Shown here piece after piece: positions 1 through 7,072 of a DNA stretch of 38,695 bases. The notes under the pieces are model-generated. The model ran no database searches. It worked only from the letters and a program-made list of their open reading frames with translations, and was not told the DNA's origin. Source of the stretch: JBECKQ01 sp040235375 (GTDB lineage: Bacteria; Planctomycetota; Phycisphaerae; UBA1845). Every line of letters starts with the position of its first letter. Position 1 is the first letter of the stretch. Where the stretch lies: contig JBECKQ010000357.1 in assembly GCA_040235375.1 (NCBI GenBank), positions 1 to 38,695 on the forward strand. Reading direction: 5' to 3'. Made by a program: the position numbers and the translations under genes.

Positions 1-455
1 CCGGTCTCACGGATACCGACGCACATGCCCACCTCGGTGAAGTCCGCCAGGCTGGCGTTGAGGATGTCGAACTTGATCTTGCCGGTGGTGTCGAGCGAGG
101 GGTTCGGCCGATCGGCGGTGTCCAACGTCGTGAGGCGGACCCAGGCGTTCTGATCGGTTGGATCTGTCCATTGCCAGAACACATAGTAGCCCACAGGGCT
201 GGCGTTGTACGCGCCGCCGAAGGTCGTTGAACGGTTTGCGCCGTTGGCCGCCGGCGCGCCAGTGCTGTTCATCATGATGCCGAACGTGGAGCCGGAAACC
301 TGCGGGCTGCGCCAGATCTCCTGGTCGGAGGGACTGCCAACCGTGCCCTCTTCAAACCCCACGACCTCCGAGGGGTAGGGTTGTGCATGGAGCGTAGCGG
401 GCCACACCAGGCCGAGTGCTACGCCCAACGCTGTTAACCAGACGGCCTTTCTCAT
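1..455 (-). CDS. secreted protein of unknown function, C-terminus beyond window edge
   Basis: The reading frame is open from an ATG at 455 to the window edge, giving 151 codons. A GGAGGA Shine-Dalgarno (461-466) sits 5 nt before the ATG and fixes the start. The first 24 residues (MRKAVWLTALGVALGLVWPA and four more) form a classic signal peptide with a likely cut after LHA. The mature part is rich in Gly, Ser, Thr and aromatic residues and reads like a beta-sandwich secreted protein (for example GYYVFWQWTDP). A later stretch reads FTEVGMCVGIRETG. I recognise no catalytic motif. Neighbours on the same strand are a PEP-CTERM and a prepilin-like protein, so it may belong to the same exported set. 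A C-terminal sorting signal, if present, lies outside the window. Confidence 0.75.
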   Translation of the reverse strand, partial: MRKAVWLTALGVALGLVWPATLHAQPYPSEVVGFEEGTVGSPSDQEIWRSPQVSGSTFGIMMNSTGAPAANGANRSTTFGGAYNASPVGYYVFWQWTDPTDQNAWVRLTTLDTADRPNPSLDTTGKIKFDILNASLADFTEVGMCVGIRET

Positions 456-547
456 CGCGATCCTCCTTCACACGTAAGTGGTGAGACGTTCGATTGGCGG
501 GCAATGACTACAGGGGGTGACGTACGTCCCTTCCCCCCTCGACTGCG

Positions 548-577
548 GTCACAAATACCGCCAGAATGTTATATAAT
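548..577 (+). promoter_or_regulatory. candidate sigma70-type promoter facing an apparently gene-free region
   Basis: TATAAT (572-577) matches the -10 consensus exactly. GTCACA (548-553) lies 18 nt before it and matches 4 of 6 bases of the -35 consensus. On the opposite strand the same AT-rich island reads TATAAC and could instead serve the gene starting at 455. Planctomycete promoters are poorly characterised, so this is a pattern match only. Confidence 0.3.
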
Positions 578-1155
578 CACGGCACACAACGAAAAAACAA
601 GCCCCGCCTTGCCGCGCATACGGCATGACGGAGCCCTACCGTTCGTCCTGAATCGACCGGGGATGGCGATCAACGTCTTCCCTTTGCCGGGGCGCTGCGT
701 CGCTGCACACTCAGCGAGCGAAAAGCGACGCGACGAGCGAAGCACATCGCAACGAAAGGCGGGTTGTCGCGTGCCGGCTGGCAAAAGTGATGCCCGGCAC
801 GCTGCGCGGAGTTTGCCCCTTTCCTCCTTGCCCCACTGCTCGATGCGACTCTCCCCGTCGCAAGCACGCGTGCTTCGAGAACGAGCATCGCTGCGGCGAC
901 TCACTCTCCCGGTTGCCCAGTATACCGAGAGCGCAATCGTTATACAACCCGTTTTTTGCGAATGCGCGGTTCGCCAAACGGTCCCGCGTACTCTCGCTGC
1001 CGCCCCGTGGCCGGGGGATTAGCGGACCTTGGCTCCGGGACGGACTCGGCGATGAGTCGGTCCGACCTGCCGTCTCGCAGATACCCCGCCCGCTCCGGCC
1101 CCGTGGTTGCGCCGGAACAGGACCCTGTCGACCGTACGTATAAAGAAACTCCGCC

Positions 1156-1174
1156 CCGCCATCGGAGATGGCGG
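1156..1174 (-). terminator. candidate terminator of the PEP-CTERM gene
   Basis: A perfect 8-bp stem (CCGCCATC / GATGGCGG) encloses a 3-nt loop, 73 nt beyond the stop of the minus-strand gene. Read on minus it is followed after a few bases by GTTTCTTTAT, a weak U-rich tract. Position and stability fit a terminator; the U-tract is poor. Confidence 0.4.
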
Positions 1175-1246
1175 AACGAAGTATTGGGTTTTCAGAGGAT
1201 TAATCGAACCTCGTGCCATCCTTCGCGGACAGCGCGAATGTCCAGC

Positions 1247-1903
1247 TTACCGACGGCGCAAAACGCACAACCCACCCAAGGCCAGGAGAGCGAGCGTCGC
1301 GGGCTCGGGCACGAAGCCGTCCACATTATGCGACAGGGCATCGAAATAGAGCGTCGCGTCCTGGTCGACCGTCGACTTGAACCAGACGGCATCGTACGAC
1401 ACGTTCGGGCCGTCAATGACACCATTGCCGACGCCGAGCCAAGCCGTCCAGTCGTCCGGGTTGTCGAAGTTCCACTGGTACAGGTGCCACTGGCCGTCCG
1501 CAATCACGTCCTTGGCCACGCCGAACTCGCCGGTGGTGGGATCGTCAATCACCGGCCAGGTCTGAAGGTCCGCCGTATCGGTCTTCAGATAATACCCCGT
1601 CCATCCATCGGCCTGGAGAAGGACGCTCGAGGAGCCACCGCCCGCCAGGTGACGAACATTCCAGCCACCGGCGATCGTGGTGTTGTCGAGCAGCACGAGT
1701 TTCTGCGACCACTCTCCCTCGTAGGCGTAGGTGTTGTCCCGATCAGCCGTGGAGCTGGTCAGGATCCCCGATGTGCTTCCCGAATAAGTCGGCTGGAGGT
1801 TGAACTGCCCCTCATCAACCTCGAAGCCGTCGATGACGGTGACGGTGGCCTGGGCCATCGACGCCATCATCAATACTGCCCCAACTGCCAAGATTTTCTT
1901 CAT
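1247..1903 (-). CDS. PEP-CTERM-anchored secreted protein
   Basis: The product is 218 residues. The ATG at 1903 follows GGAGG with 8-nt spacing; an open extension upstream to 2053 lacks both a ribosome site and a sensible signal peptide. Residues 1-19 (MKKILAVGAVLMMASMAQA) are a signal peptide. The C-terminus has the full tripartite PEP-CTERM signal: VPEPATLALLALGGLCVLRR, that is the PEP motif, a hydrophobic helix and an Arg cluster. Such proteins are processed by an exosortase and displayed outside the cell; no exosortase lies in this window. The middle is a beta-rich domain of unknown role with many Trp and Tyr, reminiscent of carbohydrate-binding jelly rolls (inference). A palindrome pair lies just upstream. 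Confidence 0.88.
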   Translation of the reverse strand: MKKILAVGAVLMMASMAQATVTVIDGFEVDEGQFNLQPTYSGSTSGILTSSTADRDNTYAYEGEWSQKLVLLDNTTIAGGWNVRHLAGGGSSSVLLQADGWTGYYLKTDTADLQTWPVIDDPTTGEFGVAKDVIADGQWHLYQWNFDNPDDWTAWLGVGNGVIDGPNVSYDAVWFKSTVDQDATLYFDALSHNVDGFVPEPATLALLALGGLCVLRRR

Positions 1904-1955
1904 TTTGCCTGCCTCCTGATCCTCCGAGAAAGAACCGCGATTCGTGAATACCGAT

Positions 1956-2000
1956 ATTGGGAGTTCCCAATGAGCGAAATTCCGCGCTACCGGGATTCCC
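1956..2000 (-). promoter_or_regulatory. pair of related palindromes upstream of the PEP-CTERM gene
   Basis: ATTGGGAGTTCCCAAT (1956-1971) is a perfect 7-bp inverted repeat with a 2-nt centre. GGGATTCCC (1992-2000) repeats its core GGGA-n-TCCC, and the two centres are about 32-33 bp apart, close to three helical turns. Both lie 52-97 nt before the ATG of the minus-strand gene. The arrangement suits a dimeric repressor or activator; the regulator is unknown. Confidence 0.4.
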
Positions 2001-2152
2001 AACGGGTTCAGCCGACCGCCATCAAGCCTCCAATGGAAGCCTGGCTGGACCAACTCGCTCTCTCTCGGAAGGGAAAGCAGGACGTGCCTTGCCCTTCCCC
2101 CTCAAACGGCGATCATAGCATAACGATGAGCGTCGATTCAACACCTATTTTT

Positions 2153-2177
2153 CAAAAATCCCGCCTGCGGGGGGCGG
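2153..2177 (-). terminator. candidate terminator downstream of the prepilin-like gene
   Basis: Read on minus, CCGCC (2177-2173) and GGCGG (2165-2161) form a 5-bp GC stem with a 7-nt loop, soon followed by ATTTTTG (2159-2153). The T-run itself is half of the dyad ATTTTT-C-AAAAAT (2147-2159). It lies about 300 nt past the stop at 2474 and would insulate the next gene. Confidence 0.35.
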
Positions 2178-2473
2178 CGGTGAAATCATGCAGACCGATC
2201 GGGTGCGGGCGTCCGGTTCCCTGGGGGGCTATGGCGTCCGATAAATCTCGACCGAGCATGCGTGGCGGCGTGTGGGCCCCCAGAGGACCTTGCGATCGCA
2301 CGGCTCTGGGCACGAGGGCGAGCGGACGCCCATGGCTTGATCTGAAGGAGTATTCGGAATCGTCGCCGTGCCTGCGCTGAATGACCGTGTGCCAGCACGG
2401 CCGCCGTCAGAGCCGCGGCCGTGAGGGGGCGGACGACTGCGATCCCCCGCCACGCCCAGTTGGGTATGCTGAT

Positions 2474-3541
2474 TCAGTCCCAGGCGAATCGCGCTGGATC
2501 GAGAGGGATGGGCGGATTCACCGTCCCCGGAAAGCCGTAAAAGAGCTGAAGCGCGCCTTGCGTGATTGACTTCGAACTCACGCCCGCTGCGTGGCCGTCG
2601 AAAAAGAACGTGTCCGTTTTGCCGTCGCTGCGCGTAGTGCGGACGCGCCGTGAGTCGATGTCTCGTTGTGAAGCCTGCGAGTCGAGGTAATAGTGATATC
2701 CGTGGTGGTTCTTGCGCATGTGGACTGCGAAATTGGGCAGTGCCATTCCCGTCCAACCGGCTTGGAACGTACCTTCCTGCGTCGGTACGCCGAATTTGGC
2801 CAGTCGATTGCCCACGAGATTCGGCCGATACCAAGCTTCCGCTATAGCCCATTCGTCGGCGGCGCGCTTGATCTGAGAGATGCTGACTGGCGGAGTGTTG
2901 TACTCCGTTGCGTTTGAGTCCCAGTAGCTGTTACCGAAGTAGTTGGCCGGCTTGGTCCCGTGCGGAATGATGCCATAGGGATCCTGCGCGCCACCCGGGC
3001 CGTCGACCGCGACGGACTGCCAGTTGTTTATGCAGTAGTGGAGCGGCCGAAATGTGCTTTTGTTTGACTCTATCGCGTACTGCTCGAACTGACTCAGCGG
3101 CACGATCTTTTCCATCGTGGGACACACGCTCACTTTATCGGTGGCGCCGCCGACACCTCCCCCGCGTTCCTGCATAATGGGACGAAGTTTCCAGAGCAAC
3201 TGCCGTTCTTTTGCATAGTCGCTCAGGGCCGCAAAGGGTCCCGGTCCTTTTGCTTTAACGGTGTTGGTGTCCGCGAGGAGCATCCGATACACCGCCGGGT
3301 GCAGCGGACCCGGCAGCCGGCCATCGTACTCGGAGGCGTACGTCATCGTGGCCGTGCCCATGCTCTTCAAATTGGCCAGGCACACGACCATTTCCGCCTG
3401 CATCTTCGCCTTCTGCAGCGAAGGCAACAGAATGGCGATGAGCAGGGCAATGATCGAGATGACGACCAGAAGCTCAACGAGCGTAAAGGCGCGGCGTGAC
3501 GCTCGTACCCTCGCAATCGATCCCGATGATCCCGTTGTCAC
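2474..3541 (-). CDS. prepilin-like protein with type II secretion N-methylation signal (planctomycete-type)
   Basis: The product is 355 residues. I choose GTG at 3541 because AGGAG (3549-3553) precedes it by 7 nt; the open frame continues upstream to 3631 without a ribosome site. Residues 16-35 hold the type IV prepilin signal: RRA then FTLVELLVV, with Glu at +5 of the mature protein and a hydrophobic helix running to IAILLPSLQ. Ala rather than the usual Gly precedes the cleavage point. Helix residues lead into KAKMQAEMVVCLANLKSMG, the hallmark of the large planctomycete family of pseudopilin-like proteins, and near the C-terminus is FFFDGHAAGVS, matching the family's DGH/DGS box. The role is unknown; these proteins are thought to be exported through a type II secretion or pilus system. 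Confidence 0.87.
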   Translation of the reverse strand: MTTGSSGSIARVRASRRAFTLVELLVVISIIALLIAILLPSLQKAKMQAEMVVCLANLKSMGTATMTYASEYDGRLPGPLHPAVYRMLLADTNTVKAKGPGPFAALSDYAKERQLLWKLRPIMQERGGGVGGATDKVSVCPTMEKIVPLSQFEQYAIESNKSTFRPLHYCINNWQSVAVDGPGGAQDPYGIIPHGTKPANYFGNSYWDSNATEYNTPPVSISQIKRAADEWAIAEAWYRPNLVGNRLAKFGVPTQEGTFQAGWTGMALPNFAVHMRKNHHGYHYYLDSQASQRDIDSRRVRTTRSDGKTDTFFFDGHAAGVSSKSITQGALQLFYGFPGTVNPPIPLDPARFAWD

Positions 3542-3938
3542 AGCTGCGCTCCTGAGATGACGGATTATTCGGTTTGTCCTATCCCCGCAGATTCTAACAC
3601 GCTCGGAGCAGCATGCGGAGCCCACATACACGGGCCCTCAAGTCGGACTGCCCGTCGTCGCAGTATGATCATTATATATCCAATCCATAGCCTACCAGCC
3701 GGGCCGGATAAATGCAAGCTTTTTTGCGGATTGCGGTTCCACCAGCCTCGCGTAGCTGCCCGGAGATCGTGGCTTGCCCAGGCCTCCCACCTGGTTGCCG
3801 ACCGGGCGCGGCCGTCGACTGACCGACTGCCTTATCGGGCCGTGAACCGGAAACCGGTGGGGCTTGTGCAGGGCCGCCGGCTCACCGTACCATCGGCAGT
3901 GACGAGCCGACGCGATTAGGCCAAAGAGGGCTCACCGC
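3542..3938. other. 397-nt divergent intergenic region
   Basis: It separates the minus-strand prepilin-like gene from the plus-strand GH20 operon and must hold promoters for both. An AT-rich island at 3664-3680 carries TATAAT on minus (3671-3676) and TATGAT on plus (3664-3669); no convincing -35 box accompanies either. Open frames across it look spurious. Confidence 0.45.
3671..3676 (-). promoter_or_regulatory. candidate -10 box of the prepilin-like gene
   Basis: The minus strand reads TATAAT, an exact match to the sigma70 -10 consensus, about 130 nt before the GTG at 3541. No good -35 hexamer is found 16-18 nt upstream, so this is tentative. Confidence 0.25.
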
Positions 3939-5789
3939 ATGCAGGTACTGCCGTTTCTACAGCATTTTCGGACGACCGGCGGGCTGTTCCGGCTCCCGGA
4001 TCAGTTGCAAGTCTTTTCTACTATTGACTTTGCGCCGCCAGAACGCCTCGGCGTCGAACGGTTGCGCGAGGCGGTAAAGGCCAGTTCCGGGGTAGATCTG
4101 CCTACCCATGCCCCCTGCGCTCTCCCCCCGGATGGTGGAATCTCGCTGGGCATCGAACCGGTACCGCCGCCCTCCGACTGCCAGCAGCAGGGGTACCGGC
4201 TGGCGATCCGCCCGGACGGCGTCGAGTTGGTCGGAGCGACGGCGACCGGGCTTCTGTATGGGCTTGAGACGCTGTGTGGCATCGCGCAGTCGAGCGGCCG
4301 GCAGTGGGCTTGCCAGGAGATCGAGGACCGCCCGGCGTACGCCGTCCGCGGCTTGTCCTTTGACGTGACACGCGGTCGCGTGCCGACGCTCCCGACGCTG
4401 AAGCAGCTCGTGGACCGGCTGGCACACTGGAAGGTCAATCACCTCCAGTTGTACGTCGAGCACACGTTCGATTTCGCGTTCGACCCGGACATCGCACACG
4501 GGTGCTCACCACTTACGGCGGGCGAAATCCGCGAGCTGGACGAGCACTGCGCGCTACGACGCGTCGCGCTGGTTCCGTCGCTCGCGTCGTTCGGCCACAT
4601 GGGCCGCATTCTCAGCCTTCCGCAATACCGCGAGCTGGCGGAGATCGAGGCGACGAAAAGCTGGGAGCAGATGTCGTGGCTGGAGCGAATGCACGGGCTG
4701 ACGCTCGATCCGTGCGACGAGAGAGCGCGCGATCTGTTGTCGAGGATGTATGGCGAGTACCTGCCGTTGTTCCGCGCCCGGCTCGCCAACATCACCTGTG
4801 ACGAGACCTACGACCTCGGCAAGGGCAAGAATGAAGCGAGGGCGAACCGCAATGGGCTCGGCCTGCTGTACGCGGAGCATCTAAACTGGCTGCACGGACT
4901 GTGCCGGGGACTCGGCAAGCGGGCGATGTTCTGGGGCGACGTGGCAAAGAGCCATCCGCGCCTCCTCGAGCAGATCCCGCAGGACTTGATCGTCCTCGAC
5001 TGGGATTATTCACCGGACAGCGATTTCGCCGGCACGCGGCTGTTCCGCGAGGCGGGGTTCACGACGTTCGTGTGCCCGGGCACGTCCGGCTGGAACAGGC
5101 TCGTCAACAACATCGGCTCCGCGGAGCGGAACATCCGGCGGTTCGCGGCGGCGGGGATCGAGCACGGGGCCGCCGGTCTTTTGAATACGGACTGGGGCGA
5201 CGAAGGTCATTTCAACCTGCCGGGCTGCGCCTGGCATCCGATTGCGCTGGGGGCGGCGATGGCGTGGAACCCGAATGCGCCGTCCGCGGCCGAGTTCGAC
5301 GCCGCATTGGGGCACGAGGCGTTCGGCGATCGGGGCAAGGCTGCGATCGCGGCGCTGCGGCGAGCTGCCCAGGTCATGCAGGTGACGCGGGCGTGGCCGC
5401 TGCTGTACGCCCCTTTCGCGGAGACGAAGCTGCCGGAAGGCGTCGGGCGCGAGCGGCTGTACGCGTGGCGCGCCGAGGCTTTCGAGTACGCGAAGTACTT
5501 CGACGGCTTGGGTGACATACCGGGCGGGTGGGGTGACGACGCACGGGATATGGCCGTGGCATCACGGATGAATGCCCTGCTTGCGGAAAAGCTGCTACTG
5601 TGCCACGCTATGGCACAATCGCCGGCGGATCCGAATCTGGCGGAGCGACGGCGCAGCTTTGCCGATGAGTGCGAACACGCTTTCGCCGAGTATTCGGAAG
5701 CGTGGCTCAAACGTGCCAGGACGTCGGACCTGCCGCGCATCGGGGCGATGTTCGACCGGCTGGCGGCGGAAGCGCGGAGCAGCGGCTGA
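3939..5789 (+). CDS. glycoside hydrolase family 20 (beta-N-acetylhexosaminidase-like)
   Basis: The product is 616 residues; the ATG follows GAGGG by about 8 nt. Residues ~20-130 match the GH20b N-terminal domain (GYRLAIRPDGVELVGATATG, then LLYGLETL). Residues ~134-440 are the TIM barrel, opening with YAVRGLSFDVTRGRVPT. The catalytic Asp-Glu pair of GH20 is visible at D288-E289 in NITCDETYDLG. In this family the Asp holds the substrate acetamido group and the Glu is the acid/base, so the predicted reaction is release of terminal N-acetylhexosamine. Residues ~450-616 are a helical C-terminal extension. There is no signal peptide, so it probably acts in the cytoplasm on imported oligosaccharides. 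It is followed 29 nt later by a UroD-family gene, likely co-transcribed. Confidence 0.85.
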   Translation: MQVLPFLQHFRTTGGLFRLPDQLQVFSTIDFAPPERLGVERLREAVKASSGVDLPTHAPCALPPDGGISLGIEPVPPPSDCQQQGYRLAIRPDGVELVGATATGLLYGLETLCGIAQSSGRQWACQEIEDRPAYAVRGLSFDVTRGRVPTLPTLKQLVDRLAHWKVNHLQLYVEHTFDFAFDPDIAHGCSPLTAGEIRELDEHCALRRVALVPSLASFGHMGRILSLPQYRELAEIEATKSWEQMSWLERMHGLTLDPCDERARDLLSRMYGEYLPLFRARLANITCDETYDLGKGKNEARANRNGLGLLYAEHLNWLHGLCRGLGKRAMFWGDVAKSHPRLLEQIPQDLIVLDWDYSPDSDFAGTRLFREAGFTTFVCPGTSGWNRLVNNIGSAERNIRRFAAAGIEHGAAGLLNTDWGDEGHFNLPGCAWHPIALGAAMAWNPNAPSAAEFDAALGHEAFGDRGKAAIAALRRAAQVMQVTRAWPLLYAPFAETKLPEGVGRERLYAWRAEAFEYAKYFDGLGDIPGGWGDDARDMAVASRMNALLAEKLLLCHAMAQSPADPNLAERRRSFADECEHAFAEYSEAWLKRARTSDLPRIGAMFDRLAAEARSSG

Positions 5790-5818
5790 CGCTGACGCGA
5801 GGGACGTTGGTATCGACG

Positions 5819-6895
5819 ATGGATGCACGTGTGGAAAGGCTGCCGGCGCCGGCGCCGGATTACCGCAGGTTTCTCGCGGCCGTTCGTCGTGAAGAAACGG
5901 ATCGCACGCCGCTGATCGAACTGGCGATCGATGCCCAGGTGGTCGCAGAGCTCTCCGGCCTGCCCGCCGCTGCCTTCCGCGGCGCCGGGGCGGCGCTGCG
6001 TCTGGTGCGCCAATCGGCGAACCTCCTGCACCGGCTCGGCCATGACGTAATGAAGGTCTCCGCCCCGATTCCGTTCGTCGTTCCGCGGAGGCAGGCCGCC
6101 GCGCCCGACTCGCTCCCGACGCGGCAATGGCAGGACCAGCATCGCGGCGTCATCGGTTCGGTGGCCGACGTCCACAACTTCCACTGGCCGACGGCCGAAG
6201 ACATCGACTTTCGGCCGGTCGATGCGGCAGCCGAGGCACTCGCGGACGGGATGGCGTTGATCGGTTTTGCCGGGGGCGTGCTGGAATTCGCGACGGACCT
6301 GATCGGGCTCGAGGCGTTCATGTACGCCTTATACGACGCGCCGGATATGGTCGCGGCGGTTTTCGACAAGGTCGGCCGGACGATTCACGCCGTGTTCGCC
6401 GAGTACTGCCGGCGGCCTGCGGTTTGCGCGTTGTGGCTCGGCGACGATTTGGGCAGCAAGAACGGATTACTCATCGGCCCGGAAGTGTTGCGTAAGCACG
6501 TGTTTCCGTGGTATCGGCGGTTCGCCGAACTGGCTCACGCCAACGGCCGGCCGTTTCTGCTGCACAGTTGCGGGGACATGTACGCGGTCATGGATGACCT
6601 CATAGAACTTGGTCTGGACGCGAAACACAGCTTCGAGGATGCGATTCTGCCGGTCGAACGGTTTGCGGATCAGTGGGCCGGTCGCGTGGCAACGCTCGGC
6701 GGAATCGACGTGAACCTGCTGGCGCGCGGACCGCAGGAGGCGATCGCGGCGAGGACCACCGACGTGCTTCGACACTTCGAAGGACGCGGGGGCTACGCCT
6801 GCGGGTCCGGCAACTCGATTCCCGATTACGTGCCAGCTTCGCACTACCTGGCGATGGTCGAAGCAGCGCATCGATGGAACGACCGGATCCGCTGA
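5819..6895 (+). CDS. uroporphyrinogen decarboxylase-family protein (MtaA/CmuA-like methyltransferase type)
   Basis: The product is 358 residues from ATG 5819; an in-frame TTG at 5807 is an alternative. The fold family is clear from the DLIGLEAFMYALYDAPD and FLLHSCGDM segments. H249 and C251 (HSCG) together with C328 (YACGSGN) reproduce the H-x-C...C zinc pattern of the MtaA/MtbA corrinoid methyltransferase branch, and the N-terminal Arg/Asp set typical of true HemE is not evident. A zinc-dependent methyl transfer is therefore more likely than haem synthesis, but no corrinoid protein is encoded nearby and the substrate is unknown. Its place behind GH20 suggests a role in sugar or amino-sugar catabolism, which is inference. 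Confidence 0.78.
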   Translation: MDARVERLPAPAPDYRRFLAAVRREETDRTPLIELAIDAQVVAELSGLPAAAFRGAGAALRLVRQSANLLHRLGHDVMKVSAPIPFVVPRRQAAAPDSLPTRQWQDQHRGVIGSVADVHNFHWPTAEDIDFRPVDAAAEALADGMALIGFAGGVLEFATDLIGLEAFMYALYDAPDMVAAVFDKVGRTIHAVFAEYCRRPAVCALWLGDDLGSKNGLLIGPEVLRKHVFPWYRRFAELAHANGRPFLLHSCGDMYAVMDDLIELGLDAKHSFEDAILPVERFADQWAGRVATLGGIDVNLLARGPQEAIAARTTDVLRHFEGRGGYACGSGNSIPDYVPASHYLAMVEAAHRWNDRIR

Positions 6896-6923
6896 CCCGC
6901 CACGTCGTCGCCCCCACAAAGAC

Positions 6924-6946
6924 GCCCGCCGATAAGTCGGCCGGGC
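6924..6946 (+). terminator. candidate terminator of the GH20-UroD operon
   Basis: GCCCGCCGA and TCGGCCGGGC pair over 9 bp with one bulged C around a TAAG loop, 28 nt after the UroD-family stop. No strong U-tract follows, so termination may be Rho-assisted. Confidence 0.35.
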
Positions 6947-7072
6947 TGCATCATCTGGCCTCTTGGGACCGGCTGTGCGACCTGCTAAGATAATGCGCGC
7001 CATCGGCTCGACATTGACCGGTCCGAATTCGCCGATGAATGCGAGCCTCGCAGCCCACCGGAGGAGGAAGCA

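Larger units (their letters stand above)
456..1246. other. 791-nt gene-poor region
   Basis: I find no supported gene here. Open frames exist on both strands, the largest on plus from 504 to 1022, but they are Arg/Pro/Ser-rich, lack a ribosome binding site and match nothing I know. Visible structure: a plus-strand promoter-like pair (548-577), a perfect 14-bp palindrome AAGCACGCGTGCTT (862-875), a hairpin with arms 1038-1047 and 1054-1063 (one mismatch, 6-nt loop), and a second hairpin 1156-1174 that could end the minus-strand gene at 1247. A noncoding RNA is possible but not shown. Confidence 0.5.
1904..2473. other. 570-nt gap between two minus-strand genes
   Basis: No gene is supported. It contains the palindromes 1956-2000 upstream of the PEP-CTERM gene, a terminator-like hairpin with T-tract at 2153-2177, and an inverted repeat with 8-bp arms CACGGCCG/CGGCCGTG (2396-2403 and 2416-2423) shortly after the stop of the prepilin-like gene at 2474. 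Confidence 0.5.

Noticed and set aside
504..1022. A 172-codon plus-strand frame in the first gap
   Set aside because: No ribosome site; composition dominated by Arg, Pro and Ser; overlapping frames on the other strand are equally open. It also starts upstream of the only promoter-like box.
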